A DNA stretch of 43,751 nucleotides, taken from Burkholderiales bacterium (GTDB lineage Bacteria > Pseudomonadota > Gammaproteobacteria > Burkholderiales > Burkholderiaceae_C). The translations under genes and the position numbers were made by a program. The first letter of the stretch is position 1; the number at the start of each line of letters is the position of its first letter. Below the pieces are notes generated by a model. It was not told the DNA's origin and did not search any database. It was given only the letters and a program-made list of their open reading frames with translations. The stretch lies in the NCBI GenBank assembly GCA_028869035.1, contig JAGWTL010000001.1, positions 1 through 43,751 on the forward strand, in the 5' to 3' direction. Shown here one piece after another: positions 13,449 to 24,640 of the stretch.

Positions 13449-14861
13449 ATGAGTGAGGGACAAATCAACGGGCAGCCGATCGGTATCGGCCAGGAAAGTG
13501 GCCAGGGACTGTGGCAGGCCTGCGTCGATCAGCTGGCCCAGGAATTGCCTGAACAGCAGTTCAATACCTGGATCAAGCCTTTGACGGCCCAGGTGGCCGA
13601 AGATTTCTCCCGCGTCACACTTTTTGTCGTCAACCGCTTCAAACTGGACTGGGTCCGGGCCCAATACAGCAATCGCATCGCCACTCTGCTGGAAAAAGTC
13701 TATGGCCAGCCCATGCGGCTTGAGTTGGCACTCACACCCAGGGAAAATCAGGTTCGGTTAAAAGAAAGTCTCATTGAGGCCGATGTTTTGCCAGCCGAGG
13801 AATCCTATGCCGCAGGCGTGGAGCGAAACAACGCGGGCAACCGGACCCGTCTGAACACCGCCCTGACTTTTGAAACCCTGGTGGAAGGCACGGCCAACCG
13901 CATGGCCCGTGCTGCGGCCATGCACGTGGCCAGCTCGCCTGGCCAGCTTTACAACCCCCTGTTCATCTACGGCGGCGTCGGTCTGGGCAAGACCCACCTG
14001 ATGCATGCCGTGGGCAACCGGCTGCTCGTCGAGCGACCCAACGCCAAGGTTCTCTACATCCATGCCGAGCAATTCGTTTCGGATGTGGTTAAGGCCTACC
14101 AGCGCAAGACTTTTGACGAGTTCAAGGACAAGTACCACTCCCTGGACCTGCTGCTGATCGACGATGTGCAATTCTTCGCCAACAAGGACCGCACCCAGGA
14201 AGAGTTTTTCAATGCCTTCGAGGCTCTGCTGGCCAAGAAGTCGCACATCGTGATGACCAGCGACACCTATCCCAAGGGCCTGCTGGACATCCACGAACGC
14301 CTGGTGTCCCGCTTCGATTCCGGCCTGACGGTGGCGATCGAGCCGCCTGAGCTGGAAATGCGGGTGGCTATCCTGATCAACAAGTCCCTGAGCGAAGGGA
14401 CCGAGATGCCCGAGGAGGTGGCCTTTTTCGTTGCCAAGAACGTACGTTCCAACGTCCGTGAACTGGAAGGCGCCCTGCGCAAGATCCTGGCGTATTCACG
14501 TTTCAACCAGAAGGAAATATCCATCCAGCTGGCCCGTGACGCCCTGCGCGACCTGCTGTCCATCCAGAACCGGCAGATTTCGGTGGAAAACATCCAGAAG
14601 ACCGTGGCCGACTACTACAAGATCAAGGTCGCGGACATGTACTCCAAGAAACGGCCGGCCAGCATCGCCCGCCCGCGCCAGATTGCCATGTACCTGGCCA
14701 AGGAATTGACACAGAAAAGCCTGCCCGAAATTGGCGAGCTCTTTGGTGGCCGCGACCACACGACCGTGCTGCATGCCGTACGCAAAATTTCCGGCGAACG
14801 CCAGCAATTGACAGAACTGAACCAGCAACTGCATGTGCTTGAGCAGACACTCAAGGGATAA
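13449..14861 (+). CDS. dnaA: Chromosomal replication initiator DnaA
   Basis: 470-residue AAA+ initiator that binds DnaA boxes and opens the origin. Domain I (about 1-90; LWQACVDQLAQELPEQQFNTWI is the region, with Trp-containing helix) is followed by a short linker. The AAA+ domain has Walker A GGVGLGKTHL (about 174-183) and Walker B LLLIDDVQFF, and the C-terminal DNA-binding domain carries GGRDHTTVLHA (about 433-443), which reads the box. ATG 13449 gives the usual N terminus. Flanked by rpmH (divergent) and dnaN (same strand), the common bacterial origin layout. Confidence 0.99.
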   Translation: MSEGQINGQPIGIGQESGQGLWQACVDQLAQELPEQQFNTWIKPLTAQVAEDFSRVTLFVVNRFKLDWVRAQYSNRIATLLEKVYGQPMRLELALTPRENQVRLKESLIEADVLPAEESYAAGVERNNAGNRTRLNTALTFETLVEGTANRMARAAAMHVASSPGQLYNPLFIYGGVGLGKTHLMHAVGNRLLVERPNAKVLYIHAEQFVSDVVKAYQRKTFDEFKDKYHSLDLLLIDDVQFFANKDRTQEEFFNAFEALLAKKSHIVMTSDTYPKGLLDIHERLVSRFDSGLTVAIEPPELEMRVAILINKSLSEGTEMPEEVAFFVAKNVRSNVRELEGALRKILAYSRFNQKEISIQLARDALRDLLSIQNRQISVENIQKTVADYYKIKVADMYSKKRPASIARPRQIAMYLAKELTQKSLPEIGELFGGRDHTTVLHAVRKISGERQQLTELNQQLHVLEQTLKG

Positions 14862-14929
14862 AAGGAGCCATCACCCAAGACAGCAACGGCCGCCCAAACC
14901 CTGGGGATACTTCTGGCACAAGTCAGTAC

Positions 14930-14938
14930 TTATCCACA
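14930..14938 (+). promoter_or_regulatory. Consensus DnaA box in the dnaA-dnaN gap
   Basis: Exact TTATCCACA. Confidence 0.8.
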
Positions 14939-15047
14939 GACCGAGGGGGTTCCAACAAGTTATGCCAGGGAAACCGGGGACAAACCGGCCTGCTGCACAC
15001 ATGGTTGAAGGACAGGCAAGTCGTTGATAAAAAAAGGGAAAATGGCG

Positions 15048-15056
15048 CTGTCCACA
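15048..15056 (+). promoter_or_regulatory. Trio-proximal DnaA box
   Basis: CTGTCCACA, two mismatches from TTATCCACA but with the TCCACA core intact. It is followed by the GC cluster GCTGCCCGCT (15061-15070) and then the CTA repeats, the spacing expected of the box that loads DnaA onto a trio element. Confidence 0.5.
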
Positions 15057-15074
15057 GAAAGCTGCCCGCTCTAT

Positions 15075-15086
15075 CTACTACTACTA
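15075..15086. promoter_or_regulatory. DnaA-trio-like element
   Basis: Four consecutive CTA triplets, so the complementary strand reads 3'-GAT repeated. DnaA-trios are runs of 3'-[G/A]A[T/C]-5' that bind single-stranded DNA via DnaA and start unwinding. It is followed by AT-rich sequence (15087-15106) that reaches the dnaN ribosome binding site. Confidence 0.6.
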
Positions 15087-15119
15087 ATTTGAAATAGAGA
15101 AATCAAAGAAGAGGTTGAC

Positions 15120-16226
15120 ATGATCGTCCTGAAGGCAACACAAGACAAAGTACTCTCCGTATTCCAGTCCGTTTCGGGCATCGTGGAACGTCGCCATACC
15201 CTACCCATCCTGGCCAATGTGATGATCCGGAAGACGGGCAGTGCCTTGCAATTCACGACCAGCGATCTGGAAATCCAGATCCGGACAACGACCGAGCTCG
15301 ATGGGGACGCTGGCAATTTCACGACCACCGTGGGTGCGCGCAAGCTGATCGATATTCTGCGTACCATGCCGGCCGACCAGACGGTGTCGCTGGAGTCCAG
15401 CCAGAACAAGCTCATCCTCAAGGGCGGCAAGAGCAAGTTCACGCTGCAGACCCTGCCGGCCGAAGATTTCCCCCTGGTGCAGGAAGCGGCCAATTTCGGT
15501 CCGGCTTTCAGCGTACCGCAGAAGACCCTTAAGGAACTGCTGGGCCAGGTTTCGTTTTCGATGGCGGTGCATGACATCCGCTATTACCTCAACGGCATCC
15601 TGTTCGTGGCCGAAGGCAAGCAATTGAGCCTGGTCGCCACCGACGGTCACCGTCTGGCTTTTGCGTCGGCCACACTGGACGTGGAAGTGCCCAAGCAGGA
15701 AGTCATCCTGCCGCGCAAGACGGTGCTGGAAATGCAGCGCCTTCTGAGTGATACCGAGGGCGCGATCGAGATGCAGTTTGCGAGCAACCAGGCCAAGTTC
15801 AGCTTTGGTGGCATGGAGTTCGTGACCAAGCTGGTCGAAGGCAAGTTCCCGGATTACAACCGTGTGATCCCGAAGAACCACAAGAATGCCATCATCCTGG
15901 GTCGCCAACCTCTGCTCGCCAGCCTCCAGCGCACGGCCATCCTGACCAGCGACAAGTTCAAGGGCGTGCGCCTGAACATTGATCCTGGCACCCTGCGTGT
16001 GGCTTCCAACAACGCCGAGCAGGAAGAAGCCGTAGACGAACTGGAAATCGATTACAGCGGCGACAGCATCGAGATCGGTTTCAACGTGACCTACCTGATC
16101 GATGTGCTGACAAATATGGAACAGGACATGGTTAAGGTCGAATTGTCTGATTCGAACAGTTCGGCCCTGGTCACCATTCCCGACAACCACAGCTTCAAAT
16201 ACGTCGTGATGCCCATGCGCATCTGA
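15120..16226 (+). CDS. dnaN: DNA polymerase III beta subunit (sliding clamp)
   Basis: 368-residue ring-forming clamp that tethers the replicase to DNA. Three repeated clamp domains of about 120 residues are visible. The N terminus MIVLKATQDKVLSVFQSVSG and the C-terminal VVMPMRI, part of the partner-binding cleft, are typical. ATG 15120 has AGAAGAGG 5 bases upstream. The leader overlaps the presumed origin unwinding zone, so dnaN expression may be sensitive to initiation. It follows dnaA on the same strand. Confidence 0.99.
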   Translation: MIVLKATQDKVLSVFQSVSGIVERRHTLPILANVMIRKTGSALQFTTSDLEIQIRTTTELDGDAGNFTTTVGARKLIDILRTMPADQTVSLESSQNKLILKGGKSKFTLQTLPAEDFPLVQEAANFGPAFSVPQKTLKELLGQVSFSMAVHDIRYYLNGILFVAEGKQLSLVATDGHRLAFASATLDVEVPKQEVILPRKTVLEMQRLLSDTEGAIEMQFASNQAKFSFGGMEFVTKLVEGKFPDYNRVIPKNHKNAIILGRQPLLASLQRTAILTSDKFKGVRLNIDPGTLRVASNNAEQEEAVDELEIDYSGDSIEIGFNVTYLIDVLTNMEQDMVKVELSDSNSSALVTIPDNHSFKYVVMPMRI

Positions 16227-16244
16227 TGCAGATCGCAAGACCAT

Positions 16245-16277
16245 GACCCGCGACGAACATCTGGTTCATCGCGGGTC
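16245..16277 (+). terminator. Stem-loop after dnaN
   Basis: Nine-base stem GACCCGCGA/TCGCGGGTC extended inwards by GAAC/GTTC, 18 bases past the dnaN stop. The tail TGTTCATT is poor in T, so partial read-through into gyrB is possible. Confidence 0.55.
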
Positions 16278-16317
16278 TGTTCATTCAAGAGTTTGAGTAG
16301 TGTTGAAAAAGTAAGCC

Positions 16318-18912
<2,595 letters not shown>

Positions 18913-18928
18913 CGCAGTTCCGGGCGGC

Positions 18929-19540
18929 ATGAAAACCGTCGCCGTCATCGACTTCGAAACCTCGGGCATTTCGCCCGAGCAGGGCGCCCGCGCCACCGAG
19001 GTGGCGATTGTGCTGGTGCAAGGCGGGTGCATCGTCGACCGTTTCCAGAGCCTGATGAACGCTGGCGCCCATATTCCCGCCTTCATCACCCAGCTCACCG
19101 GCATCAGCAATGCCATGGTGCGCGCCGCTCCCGATGCCGGGGAGGTGATGCGCGAGGCCAGTCGTTTCGTGGGCGATACGCCCATGGTTGCCCACAACGC
19201 ATCCTTTGATCGCAAGTTCTGGATGGGTGAGCTATCCCGCCTGGGCCAGCAGGCCCGGCAGCCTTTTGCCTGCACCATGCTGCTATCGCGCCGGCTCTAC
19301 CCCCAGGCCCCGAACCACAGGCTGGGCACACTGGTGGACTACCACCGCCTGCCGCGCACGGGCACGGCCCATCGGGCGCTGGCGGATGCTGAAATGGCGG
19401 CTGAGTTGCTGGTCAGGATCCAGCAGGACCTGCAGCGTCGCTACGGTGTCACGGCTGCCGACCATGATCTGCTGATGGCCCTGCAGCAGTGCCAGCGCCA
19501 GGGCGTCTCGGCCCTCTTGTCGCGCTACGCCCGGGTATAG
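18929..19540 (+). CDS. DnaQ-like DEDDh 3'-5' exonuclease
   Basis: 203-residue stand-alone exonuclease. ExoI is DFETSG (Asp8, Glu10), ExoII is AHNASFDRKFW, and ExoIII is HRALADAEMAA with the His and Asp of the DEDDh class. It resembles the proofreading epsilon subunit or RNase T-like enzymes but lacks an obvious clamp-binding motif or polymerase-binding tail, so it is probably a separate DNA or RNA trimming enzyme rather than the replicative dnaQ. ATG 18929 lies 16 bases after gyrB and places the first catalytic strand directly at the N terminus, so it is probably co-transcribed with gyrB. Confidence 0.9.
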   Translation: MKTVAVIDFETSGISPEQGARATEVAIVLVQGGCIVDRFQSLMNAGAHIPAFITQLTGISNAMVRAAPDAGEVMREASRFVGDTPMVAHNASFDRKFWMGELSRLGQQARQPFACTMLLSRRLYPQAPNHRLGTLVDYHRLPRTGTAHRALADAEMAAELLVRIQQDLQRRYGVTAADHDLLMALQQCQRQGVSALLSRYARV

Positions 19541-19590
19541 GATGATGCTTGACCGCATAATCAAACGATGCCTGCAGAACGGCTCATTCC

Positions 19591-21126
19591 ATGAGTGATA
19601 AAAAACCTTTCGAGATTGCGCGCGAGGCGCTCAAACAGATCACGGCACGCCAGTTGGCGCCCACGCCGGTCAATTACCAGGCGATCTACAACGAGATTGC
19701 AGGCATGCCGAACGTGCAGCCCTTTCCGGAAGAGCCACTGAGGCAGATAGTCCAGGCCTTGCCGGCGCGCAACCCGGGCCAGGAAAAGCAGCGCAGTCTG
19801 CTGGAGTACGCTATCGGGCAGCGCAACTGGCTGGGCGTGCAGAACGCGCTGGTGGCCTACAGCGGTTTTGCCATGCCGGGCAGCGGCGATTCGGCCCCGG
19901 CACCGCTGGCGTCCACGCCCACCGCGGCACCGGCACTGACACCGGAATTCTTCGAGCAGATTGCGCGCCTGATCGAATATGCCAAGCCTGCCCTGGGCAC
20001 GGACGATGCCCGCTTCCTGGAGCAGATGCAGCAGCTCATCCAGGCCCTGCGCGATCCGGCGGCCGAAGCCTACAAGGTCAAGGCCCAGCTGGCCGACTTC
20101 AGCCATCGCCTGTCCTTTGCGGCCGAAGACCAGGCCGAGATCCACCTGAGCCTGCTCAAGCTGCTGCAACTGATCATCGATAACATCGGCGAGCTCAGCC
20201 CGGACGACAACTGGCTCAAGGGCCAGACCGATGCGCTGAAGGAAGCGGCCCGGCCGCCGCTGACCTTGCGCCGCCTGGACGACGTGGAGCGCCGCCTCAA
20301 GGACGTGATCTTCAAGCAGACCGAGGCCAAGGGGCGGGCGCAGGAAGCCCAGGAAGAACTGCGCCAGATGCTGGCCACCTTCATCAGCCGCCTGTCGCAG
20401 ATGAGCGAGATCAGCGGCGCCTACCAGGGCAAGATGGAAGAGAGTATGCGCCAGCTCGAGCAGGCCAAGAAGATCGAGGAGATCGCGCCCGTGCTCAAGG
20501 AGGTCATCAGCGCCACGCGGCACATGACCAGCGAATCGACCAGCGCGCGCGACGAGCTGCGTGCCATGCGCGAGAAGGCGCAATCCACCGAGGCCGAGAT
20601 GGTCAAGCTGCACCGCGAGCTTGACCGCGTCAGCGCCCAGGCACGCCACGACAGCCTGACGGGGGCGCTCAACCGCCAGGGCCTGGACGAGGCCATGAAC
20701 CGCGAGGTTTCCAGCGTGCGGCGCAAGGACGCAGCCCTGTCTGTGGCCTTGCTGGATATCGACAATTTCAAGAAGCTCAACGATGGCAAGGGACATGAGA
20801 CTGGCGACGCTGCGCTCAAGCACCTTGCTACGGTAGCGCGCGAGTGTATGCGCCCGCAGGATACGCTGGCGCGTTATGGTGGCGAGGAGTTCGTTGTCCT
20901 GCTGCCCGATACGCCGCTGGACAAGGGCGTGGAGGCCATGACACGCCTGCAACGCGAGCTGACCAAGCGGTTTTTCCTGGCGGGCAACGAGAAGATCCTG
21001 ATCACCTTCAGTGCCGGTGTGGCCCAGCTGGCCGCCGGTGAAACCGGTGCCGACGCCATCAAGCGTGCCGACCAGGCCATGTACCTGGCCAAGCGGGCTG
21101 GCAAGAACCGTGTCATCGGGGCCTGA
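19591..21126 (+). CDS. Diguanylate cyclase (GGDEF) with helical N-terminal sensor region
   Basis: 511 residues. The C-terminal GGDEF domain (about 345-511) carries the active-site variant GGEEF (430-434) and the product-inhibition RxxD site RPQD (421-424), both intact, so an active, feedback-inhibited cyclase making c-di-GMP is expected. Residues 1-300 contain no recognised sensor. They are predicted to be mostly helical, with an Ala/Pro linker near 100-115 and a long coiled coil near 270-345 (HMTSESTSARDELRAMREKAQ region). No membrane segment, so probably cytoplasmic. It starts 50 bases after the exonuclease gene. Confidence 0.92.
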   Translation: MSDKKPFEIAREALKQITARQLAPTPVNYQAIYNEIAGMPNVQPFPEEPLRQIVQALPARNPGQEKQRSLLEYAIGQRNWLGVQNALVAYSGFAMPGSGDSAPAPLASTPTAAPALTPEFFEQIARLIEYAKPALGTDDARFLEQMQQLIQALRDPAAEAYKVKAQLADFSHRLSFAAEDQAEIHLSLLKLLQLIIDNIGELSPDDNWLKGQTDALKEAARPPLTLRRLDDVERRLKDVIFKQTEAKGRAQEAQEELRQMLATFISRLSQMSEISGAYQGKMEESMRQLEQAKKIEEIAPVLKEVISATRHMTSESTSARDELRAMREKAQSTEAEMVKLHRELDRVSAQARHDSLTGALNRQGLDEAMNREVSSVRRKDAALSVALLDIDNFKKLNDGKGHETGDAALKHLATVARECMRPQDTLARYGGEEFVVLLPDTPLDKGVEAMTRLQRELTKRFFLAGNEKILITFSAGVAQLAAGETGADAIKRADQAMYLAKRAGKNRVIGA

Positions 21127-21149
21127 CATCCCGTCATAGGAGAGCCGCC

Positions 21150-21728
21150 GTGGAAATGATGATCGCCGGACTCGTGGTCTTTCTGGGGGTGCACTCGGTG
21201 CGCATGCTCGCCGAGGACTGGCGCCACCGCATGCGAACCCGCCTGGGCAAAGGTGCCTGGAAGGGCTTGTATTCCCTGCTTTCGCTGGCCGGACTCGCGT
21301 TGATCGTCTGGGGCTTCGACCTGGCGCGCGAACAGCCGGTGATCCTGTGGACCCCACCCACAGGTCTGCGCCATGTGGCCTCGCTGCTGACCCTGCTGGC
21401 CTTCGTGCTGCTGGCCGCGGCCTACGTGCCGGGTAATGCCATCAAGGCGCGCCTGCACCACCCCATGGTGCTGGGCGTGAAGACCTGGGCCCTGGCCCAT
21501 CTGCTGGCCACCGGCATGCTGGCGCATCTGCTGTTGTTCGGCGCTTTCCTGGTCTGGGCCATCTTCAGTTTCAGTATCTCGCGCCGTCGCGATCGTCGCG
21601 ATGGCGTGTCGTATCCACCGGGCCGCCGGGTGGCTACTGGTCTGACCGTGGTGCTGGGCGTGGCCGCCTGGGCCGTGTTTGCCTTCGGCCTGCACGGCCT
21701 GCTGATCGGCATCAAGCCTTACGGCTGA
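21150..21728 (+). CDS. NnrU-family membrane protein
   Basis: 192 residues with five or six hydrophobic helices. Typical NnrU features are GVHSVRML near the N terminus, SLLSLAGLALIVWGFDLAR, and the GNAIKARLHHPMVLGVKTWALAHL segment with conserved histidines. In denitrifiers NnrU sits near nitric-oxide reduction genes; its biochemical role is not settled and such genes are not in the window. The start is GTG 21150, preceded by AGGAGAG, which is better placed than the ATGs 3 codons later. It is 23 bases after the diguanylate cyclase stop. Confidence 0.85.
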   Translation: MEMMIAGLVVFLGVHSVRMLAEDWRHRMRTRLGKGAWKGLYSLLSLAGLALIVWGFDLAREQPVILWTPPTGLRHVASLLTLLAFVLLAAAYVPGNAIKARLHHPMVLGVKTWALAHLLATGMLAHLLLFGAFLVWAIFSFSISRRRDRRDGVSYPPGRRVATGLTVVLGVAAWAVFAFGLHGLLIGIKPYG

Positions 21729-21747
21729 TGTCCTTGGCCGGACGCGC

Positions 21748-21957
21748 TTACTTTTCCAGCACCCACTGGATCACGAACTTGGCAGCAAAGCCGACCATGC
21801 CGAAGGCCAGACCCAGGAAGAGTACGAAGGTCCCGAAACGCCCGGCCTTGGATTCCCAGGCCAGGTGGGCAATGATGAACAGCATGTAGAGCATGAAAGC
21901 CCCCACGCCGAAGCTCAGGCCGAAGGCGGCGATCTGCTCCTCGGTGTAGCCGAACAT
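21748..21957 (-). CDS. DUF2788-like small membrane protein
   Basis: 69-residue protein with two predicted membrane helices (about 10-32 and 43-65), beginning MFGYTEEQIAAFGLSFGVGAF and ending IQWVLEK. It resembles the DUF2788 family of betaproteobacteria by size and pattern; the function is unknown. Its start shares one base with the stop of the DUF2189 gene (TGATG), so the two are probably translated together. Confidence 0.78.
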   Translation of the reverse strand: MFGYTEEQIAAFGLSFGVGAFMLYMLFIIAHLAWESKAGRFGTFVLFLGLAFGMVGFAAKFVIQWVLEK

Positions 21958-22778
21958 CAGCGCGCCTCCACGGCACCCGTTGTGCGCTCGGGCCAGGCCG
22001 ATGCGTCCACCAGATCGCGGTAGGCATGCCAGCTGGCATGGCCCAGCATGGGCATGACGGCGATCAGCCCGAGCAGGGCCGACAGCAGGCCCAGCAGGGT
22101 GAAGCCCATGATGAGCGTGGCCCACCAGGCCATGGGCGCGGGATTGGCCAGCACGACCTCCCAGCTGGTGATCACGGCCTGCAACACGCTGATGCGACGG
22201 TCCAGCATCAAGGGGATGGCAATGGCGCAGGAGGCGAACATGGGTGCGGCCATCAGGCCGCCCAGGGCCAGCCAGATCTCGAACAGCCAGTTGTCGTGCG
22301 CCAGCACCACGTGGCGCAGGAAATCCAGGGGCTGTTCGATGGGCACGGGCGACATCAACGTGATCAGCGCGGCCGAGGTCAGCACCCAGCCGGTGCCCGC
22401 CAGGCCCAGCAGCAGGCCGAATTGCACCAGGCGCCAGTCCTTGCCGTCACGGCTGTCCCCATGACGACGCCAGCTCAGCCAAGTCTTCAGCACCAGGCGC
22501 CATGACCTGGCTTCGCCGCGTTCCACCGCCTGGCTCAGCGCGTACAGGCCGGTGGCGAGCACCGGCCCGACCACCAGCAGGCCGGAGAAGGCGCCGGCCA
22601 GCCACCAGAACTGGTCATGTGCCAGCATCAGCAGGCCCAGGCCGACGACGGTCAGCACCAGGCCGTGTGCGAAGCTGACCCAGCCGCAGCGCCCGATGTC
22701 GCGCCAGCCCAGCTCCAGCCAGCGCATCGGCTGGTGCAGATCGATGGTGCGGATGACGGGTGCGGCGGTGGGTTTCAT
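21957..22778 (-). CDS. DUF2189-like polytopic membrane protein
   Basis: 273 residues with about six hydrophobic segments in three pairs (for example LVLTVVGLGLLMLAHDQFWW, FGLLLGLAGTGWVLTSAALI). The pattern GWRDIGRCGWVSFAHGLVLT and the later PMLDRRI-like loop (IPLMLDRRISVLQAVITSW) fit DUF2189. It is an inner-membrane protein of unknown function. DUF2189 genes often sit by oxidase or membrane-biogenesis genes; here the only close partner is the downstream DUF2788 gene. Confidence 0.8.
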   Translation of the reverse strand: MKPTAAPVIRTIDLHQPMRWLELGWRDIGRCGWVSFAHGLVLTVVGLGLLMLAHDQFWWLAGAFSGLLVVGPVLATGLYALSQAVERGEARSWRLVLKTWLSWRRHGDSRDGKDWRLVQFGLLLGLAGTGWVLTSAALITLMSPVPIEQPLDFLRHVVLAHDNWLFEIWLALGGLMAAPMFASCAIAIPLMLDRRISVLQAVITSWEVVLANPAPMAWWATLIMGFTLLGLLSALLGLIAVMPMLGHASWHAYRDLVDASAWPERTTGAVEAR

Positions 22779-22790
22779 CAGGCTCCGAGG

Positions 22791-23279
22791 TTAGCCGTGC
22801 CCGCGATGGGGTCCATGGTGGTGCAAGCGGGCCGTGTTCTCATCGAAGACCTTCTTCTGCTCGGCGTTCAGAGAGTTGTAAAAGGTCCGCGTGGCCGCGT
22901 CACGTTGCTCGAAGGCCGCATCCCGTTGCTTGCGCATTTCGTTCATCTTGTCCAGGCGCTCGGGGGTGCTGAGCTTGGCCATGTCTTCGCGCTTGGGCAT
23001 CGAAGCGTGGGTCGGGGGCTTCATGGCGGCGAGGAAGGCGTTCCAGTTGCTTTCCTGCTCGGCACTCAGCTTGAGCTTGGCCTTGAGGTCGGCCGCTCGC
23101 TTGGCCATGTGCTCTTTCATGCGGTCCTGCCGGTGGGCGTGACGCTCGCCATCAGACTGGTGCACGCCGGGGCCTACGCCAGATCCTGCGGTGGGTCCGG
23201 GGCCGGATTGCGCCAGGGCTGCCAGGGCGGAAGTGGCCAGCACGGCGGCCAGCACGACGGGTTTGAAGTTGACTTTCAT
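22791..23279 (-). CDS. Spy/CpxP-like periplasmic protein (LTxxQ type)
   Basis: 162 residues with a signal peptide (VVLAAVLATSALAALAQ, cleavage near residue 24). The mature part is helical and has two LTxxQ-like motifs: KLSAEQESNWNAF and SLNAEQKKVFDENTA. This is the pattern of Spy/CpxP, periplasmic chaperones or stress sensors. The C terminus is His-rich (RLHHHGPHRGHG) and so is the segment after the signal peptide, so metal binding is plausible given the nearby copper and RND genes. It precedes the DUF2189 gene by only a dozen bases in the opposite order of transcription (22791 is its 3' end), i.e. it is upstream on the same strand. Confidence 0.82.
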   Translation of the reverse strand: MKVNFKPVVLAAVLATSALAALAQSGPGPTAGSGVGPGVHQSDGERHAHRQDRMKEHMAKRAADLKAKLKLSAEQESNWNAFLAAMKPPTHASMPKREDMAKLSTPERLDKMNEMRKQRDAAFEQRDAATRTFYNSLNAEQKKVFDENTARLHHHGPHRGHG

Positions 23280-23400
23280 ATCCTCATCCTTTCAGATCAG
23301 ACCTGTTGTGAAGTAACAGGGTGCATGCAGTCTGCGCGGCTTGTGTATCGCGGGGATGTGGGTGTGCGTCGCGTGTGTAAAGCAGGCTCTAAGTAAGACC

Positions 23401-24282
23401 TCAGGCCAGGCGCCCGTTCTGGAAGTCCTCGACCGCTGTCATCAACTCCTCGCGCGTGTTCATGACGAAGGGGCCATATTGGGCAATAGGCTCCTTGAGC
23501 GGCCGTCCGGCGATCAGTAGCGCGCGTACCGGCGCGCCACTGGCATCAGCCTGCAGGCGCACGCCGTCGCCGCTGTTGTCCAGGATGGCCATGCGGTGCA
23601 GCGGCACCGCGGTGGCCTGCTCGCTGCCGTCCAGTACATGCACCGTGCCGCGGTAGGTATAGAGGAAAGCGTTGTAGCCCGCCGGCAGCGGCTGGCTGAA
23701 GACGGCGCCGCCGACAGGGAAATGCAGGTCCAGGTAGAGCGGGTCGGTCGGGTAGGCATCGGCCGGGCGCGCCATGGCCCCGGTCACGCCGTGGCTGTGG
23801 CCGGCGATCACACGCACGGTCACGCCTTCGGGCGTGGTGAACTCGGGAATCTCGGCACTCTGGATGTCGCGGTAGCCCGGTGTGCACATCTTGTCGCGGC
23901 CCGGCAGGTTGAGCCAGAGCTGGAAGCCCTCCATTACACCCTCTTGCTGTTCCGGCAGCTCGCTGTGGATCAGGCCGCGACCGGCCGTCATCCACTGTAC
24001 GCCGCCGTTTTGCAGCAGGCCCTCGTGGCCGGCGCTGTCGCGGTGGCGCATGCGCCCGGCGATCATGTAGGTGACGGTCTCGAAGCCGCGGTGCGGGTGA
24101 TCGGGAAAGCCGGCGATGTAGTCATCCGGGTCATTGCTGGCGAAGTTGTCCAGCATCAGGAAAGGGTCGAGCCGGCGCTGCAGGTCGTGCGTGAGTACGC
24201 GCGTGAGCTTGACGCCAGCACCGTCGGTGGTGGGCTGGCCGGTGACGAGGCGTTCGACGGCTCGGGGCGAGGTGACGGTCAT
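23401..24282 (-). CDS. Pirin-family cupin protein
   Basis: 293-residue bicupin. The N-terminal metal-binding cupin shows the three-His/one-Glu set in DHPHRGFETVTY and GRGLIHSE, typical of pirins such as YhhW with quercetin 2,3-dioxygenase activity. The C-terminal cupin includes LYTYRGTVHVL and ALLIAGRPLKEPIAQYGPFVMNT, a strong pirin signature. It is cytoplasmic and its physiological substrate is unknown. The gene is separate from the Spy-like gene by 121 bases with no clear element. Confidence 0.93.
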   Translation of the reverse strand: MTVTSPRAVERLVTGQPTTDGAGVKLTRVLTHDLQRRLDPFLMLDNFASNDPDDYIAGFPDHPHRGFETVTYMIAGRMRHRDSAGHEGLLQNGGVQWMTAGRGLIHSELPEQQEGVMEGFQLWLNLPGRDKMCTPGYRDIQSAEIPEFTTPEGVTVRVIAGHSHGVTGAMARPADAYPTDPLYLDLHFPVGGAVFSQPLPAGYNAFLYTYRGTVHVLDGSEQATAVPLHRMAILDNSGDGVRLQADASGAPVRALLIAGRPLKEPIAQYGPFVMNTREELMTAVEDFQNGRLA

Positions 24283-24384
24283 GGGCGGCGGAATCCTGTC
24301 GGGTGATGTGTCTGCCGGGCCGGGAAGGCCCGGGACATGAACACATGGTAGCGGGGGCCGAATCCCCGCGCCGCCGTGCAGCTA

Positions 24385-24588
24385 TCAGGCCTTGGGGGCG
24401 TCCTTGACGGAACAGGTGTCGATGCCCAGCATCGCGTAGGGTGGGCACCAGCCCATGAGGCCGGTGGCCATGGGGATCAGCCCGAGCCAGCCCCACCAGC
24501 CGACGGTGCCGGTGGCCGCCAGACCGACCAAGATGGCGCCCACGAGGATGCGGGCGACGCGTTCCATGCCGCCGATATTGGTTTTCAT
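24385..24588 (-). CDS. DUF2892 (YgaP-like) small membrane protein
   Basis: 67 residues starting MKTNIGGMERVARILVGAI, two predicted membrane helices and CPPYAMLGIDTC near the end. This is the DUF2892 module found alone or fused to rhodanese in YgaP. The two Cys residues (about 48 and 59) could be redox-active or bind metal. It lies 52 bases after cueR on the same strand and may belong to the copper transcript. Longer upstream starts run into cueR and do not fit the family. Confidence 0.85.
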   Translation of the reverse strand: MKTNIGGMERVARILVGAILVGLAATGTVGWWGWLGLIPMATGLMGWCPPYAMLGIDTCSVKDAPKA

Positions 24589-24640
24589 GCCGTACTCCTG
24601 TTGTGGATGCGGACCATTATTGGACGCGGACCCGGGGTCG

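Larger units (their letters stand above)
14862..15119. other. oriC: Probable replication origin (oriC) between dnaA and dnaN
   Basis: A 258-base non-coding gap. It holds a perfect DnaA box (14930-14938), weaker box-like sites (14902-14910, 15022-15030, 15048-15056; two mismatches each), an A-rich run (15028-15037), and, at its right end, box - GC cluster - four CTA triplets - AT-rich stretch. That final order is the one described for the Bacillus subtilis unwinding region. Genes on the left mostly run leftward and genes on the right mostly rightward, as expected around an origin. The function is inferred, not shown. Confidence 0.7.

Noticed and set aside
19561..21357. 598-codon minus-strand frame opposite the diguanylate cyclase
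   Set aside because: Antisense shadow; the plus strand encodes GGEEF and RxxD sites in a regular gene with start and spacing.
24315..24333. CCGGGCC/GGCCCGG stem-loop between pirin and DUF2892 genes as a terminator
   Set aside because: The stem is only 7 bp in very GC-rich DNA and has no T-run on either strand; such stems are expected by chance here.
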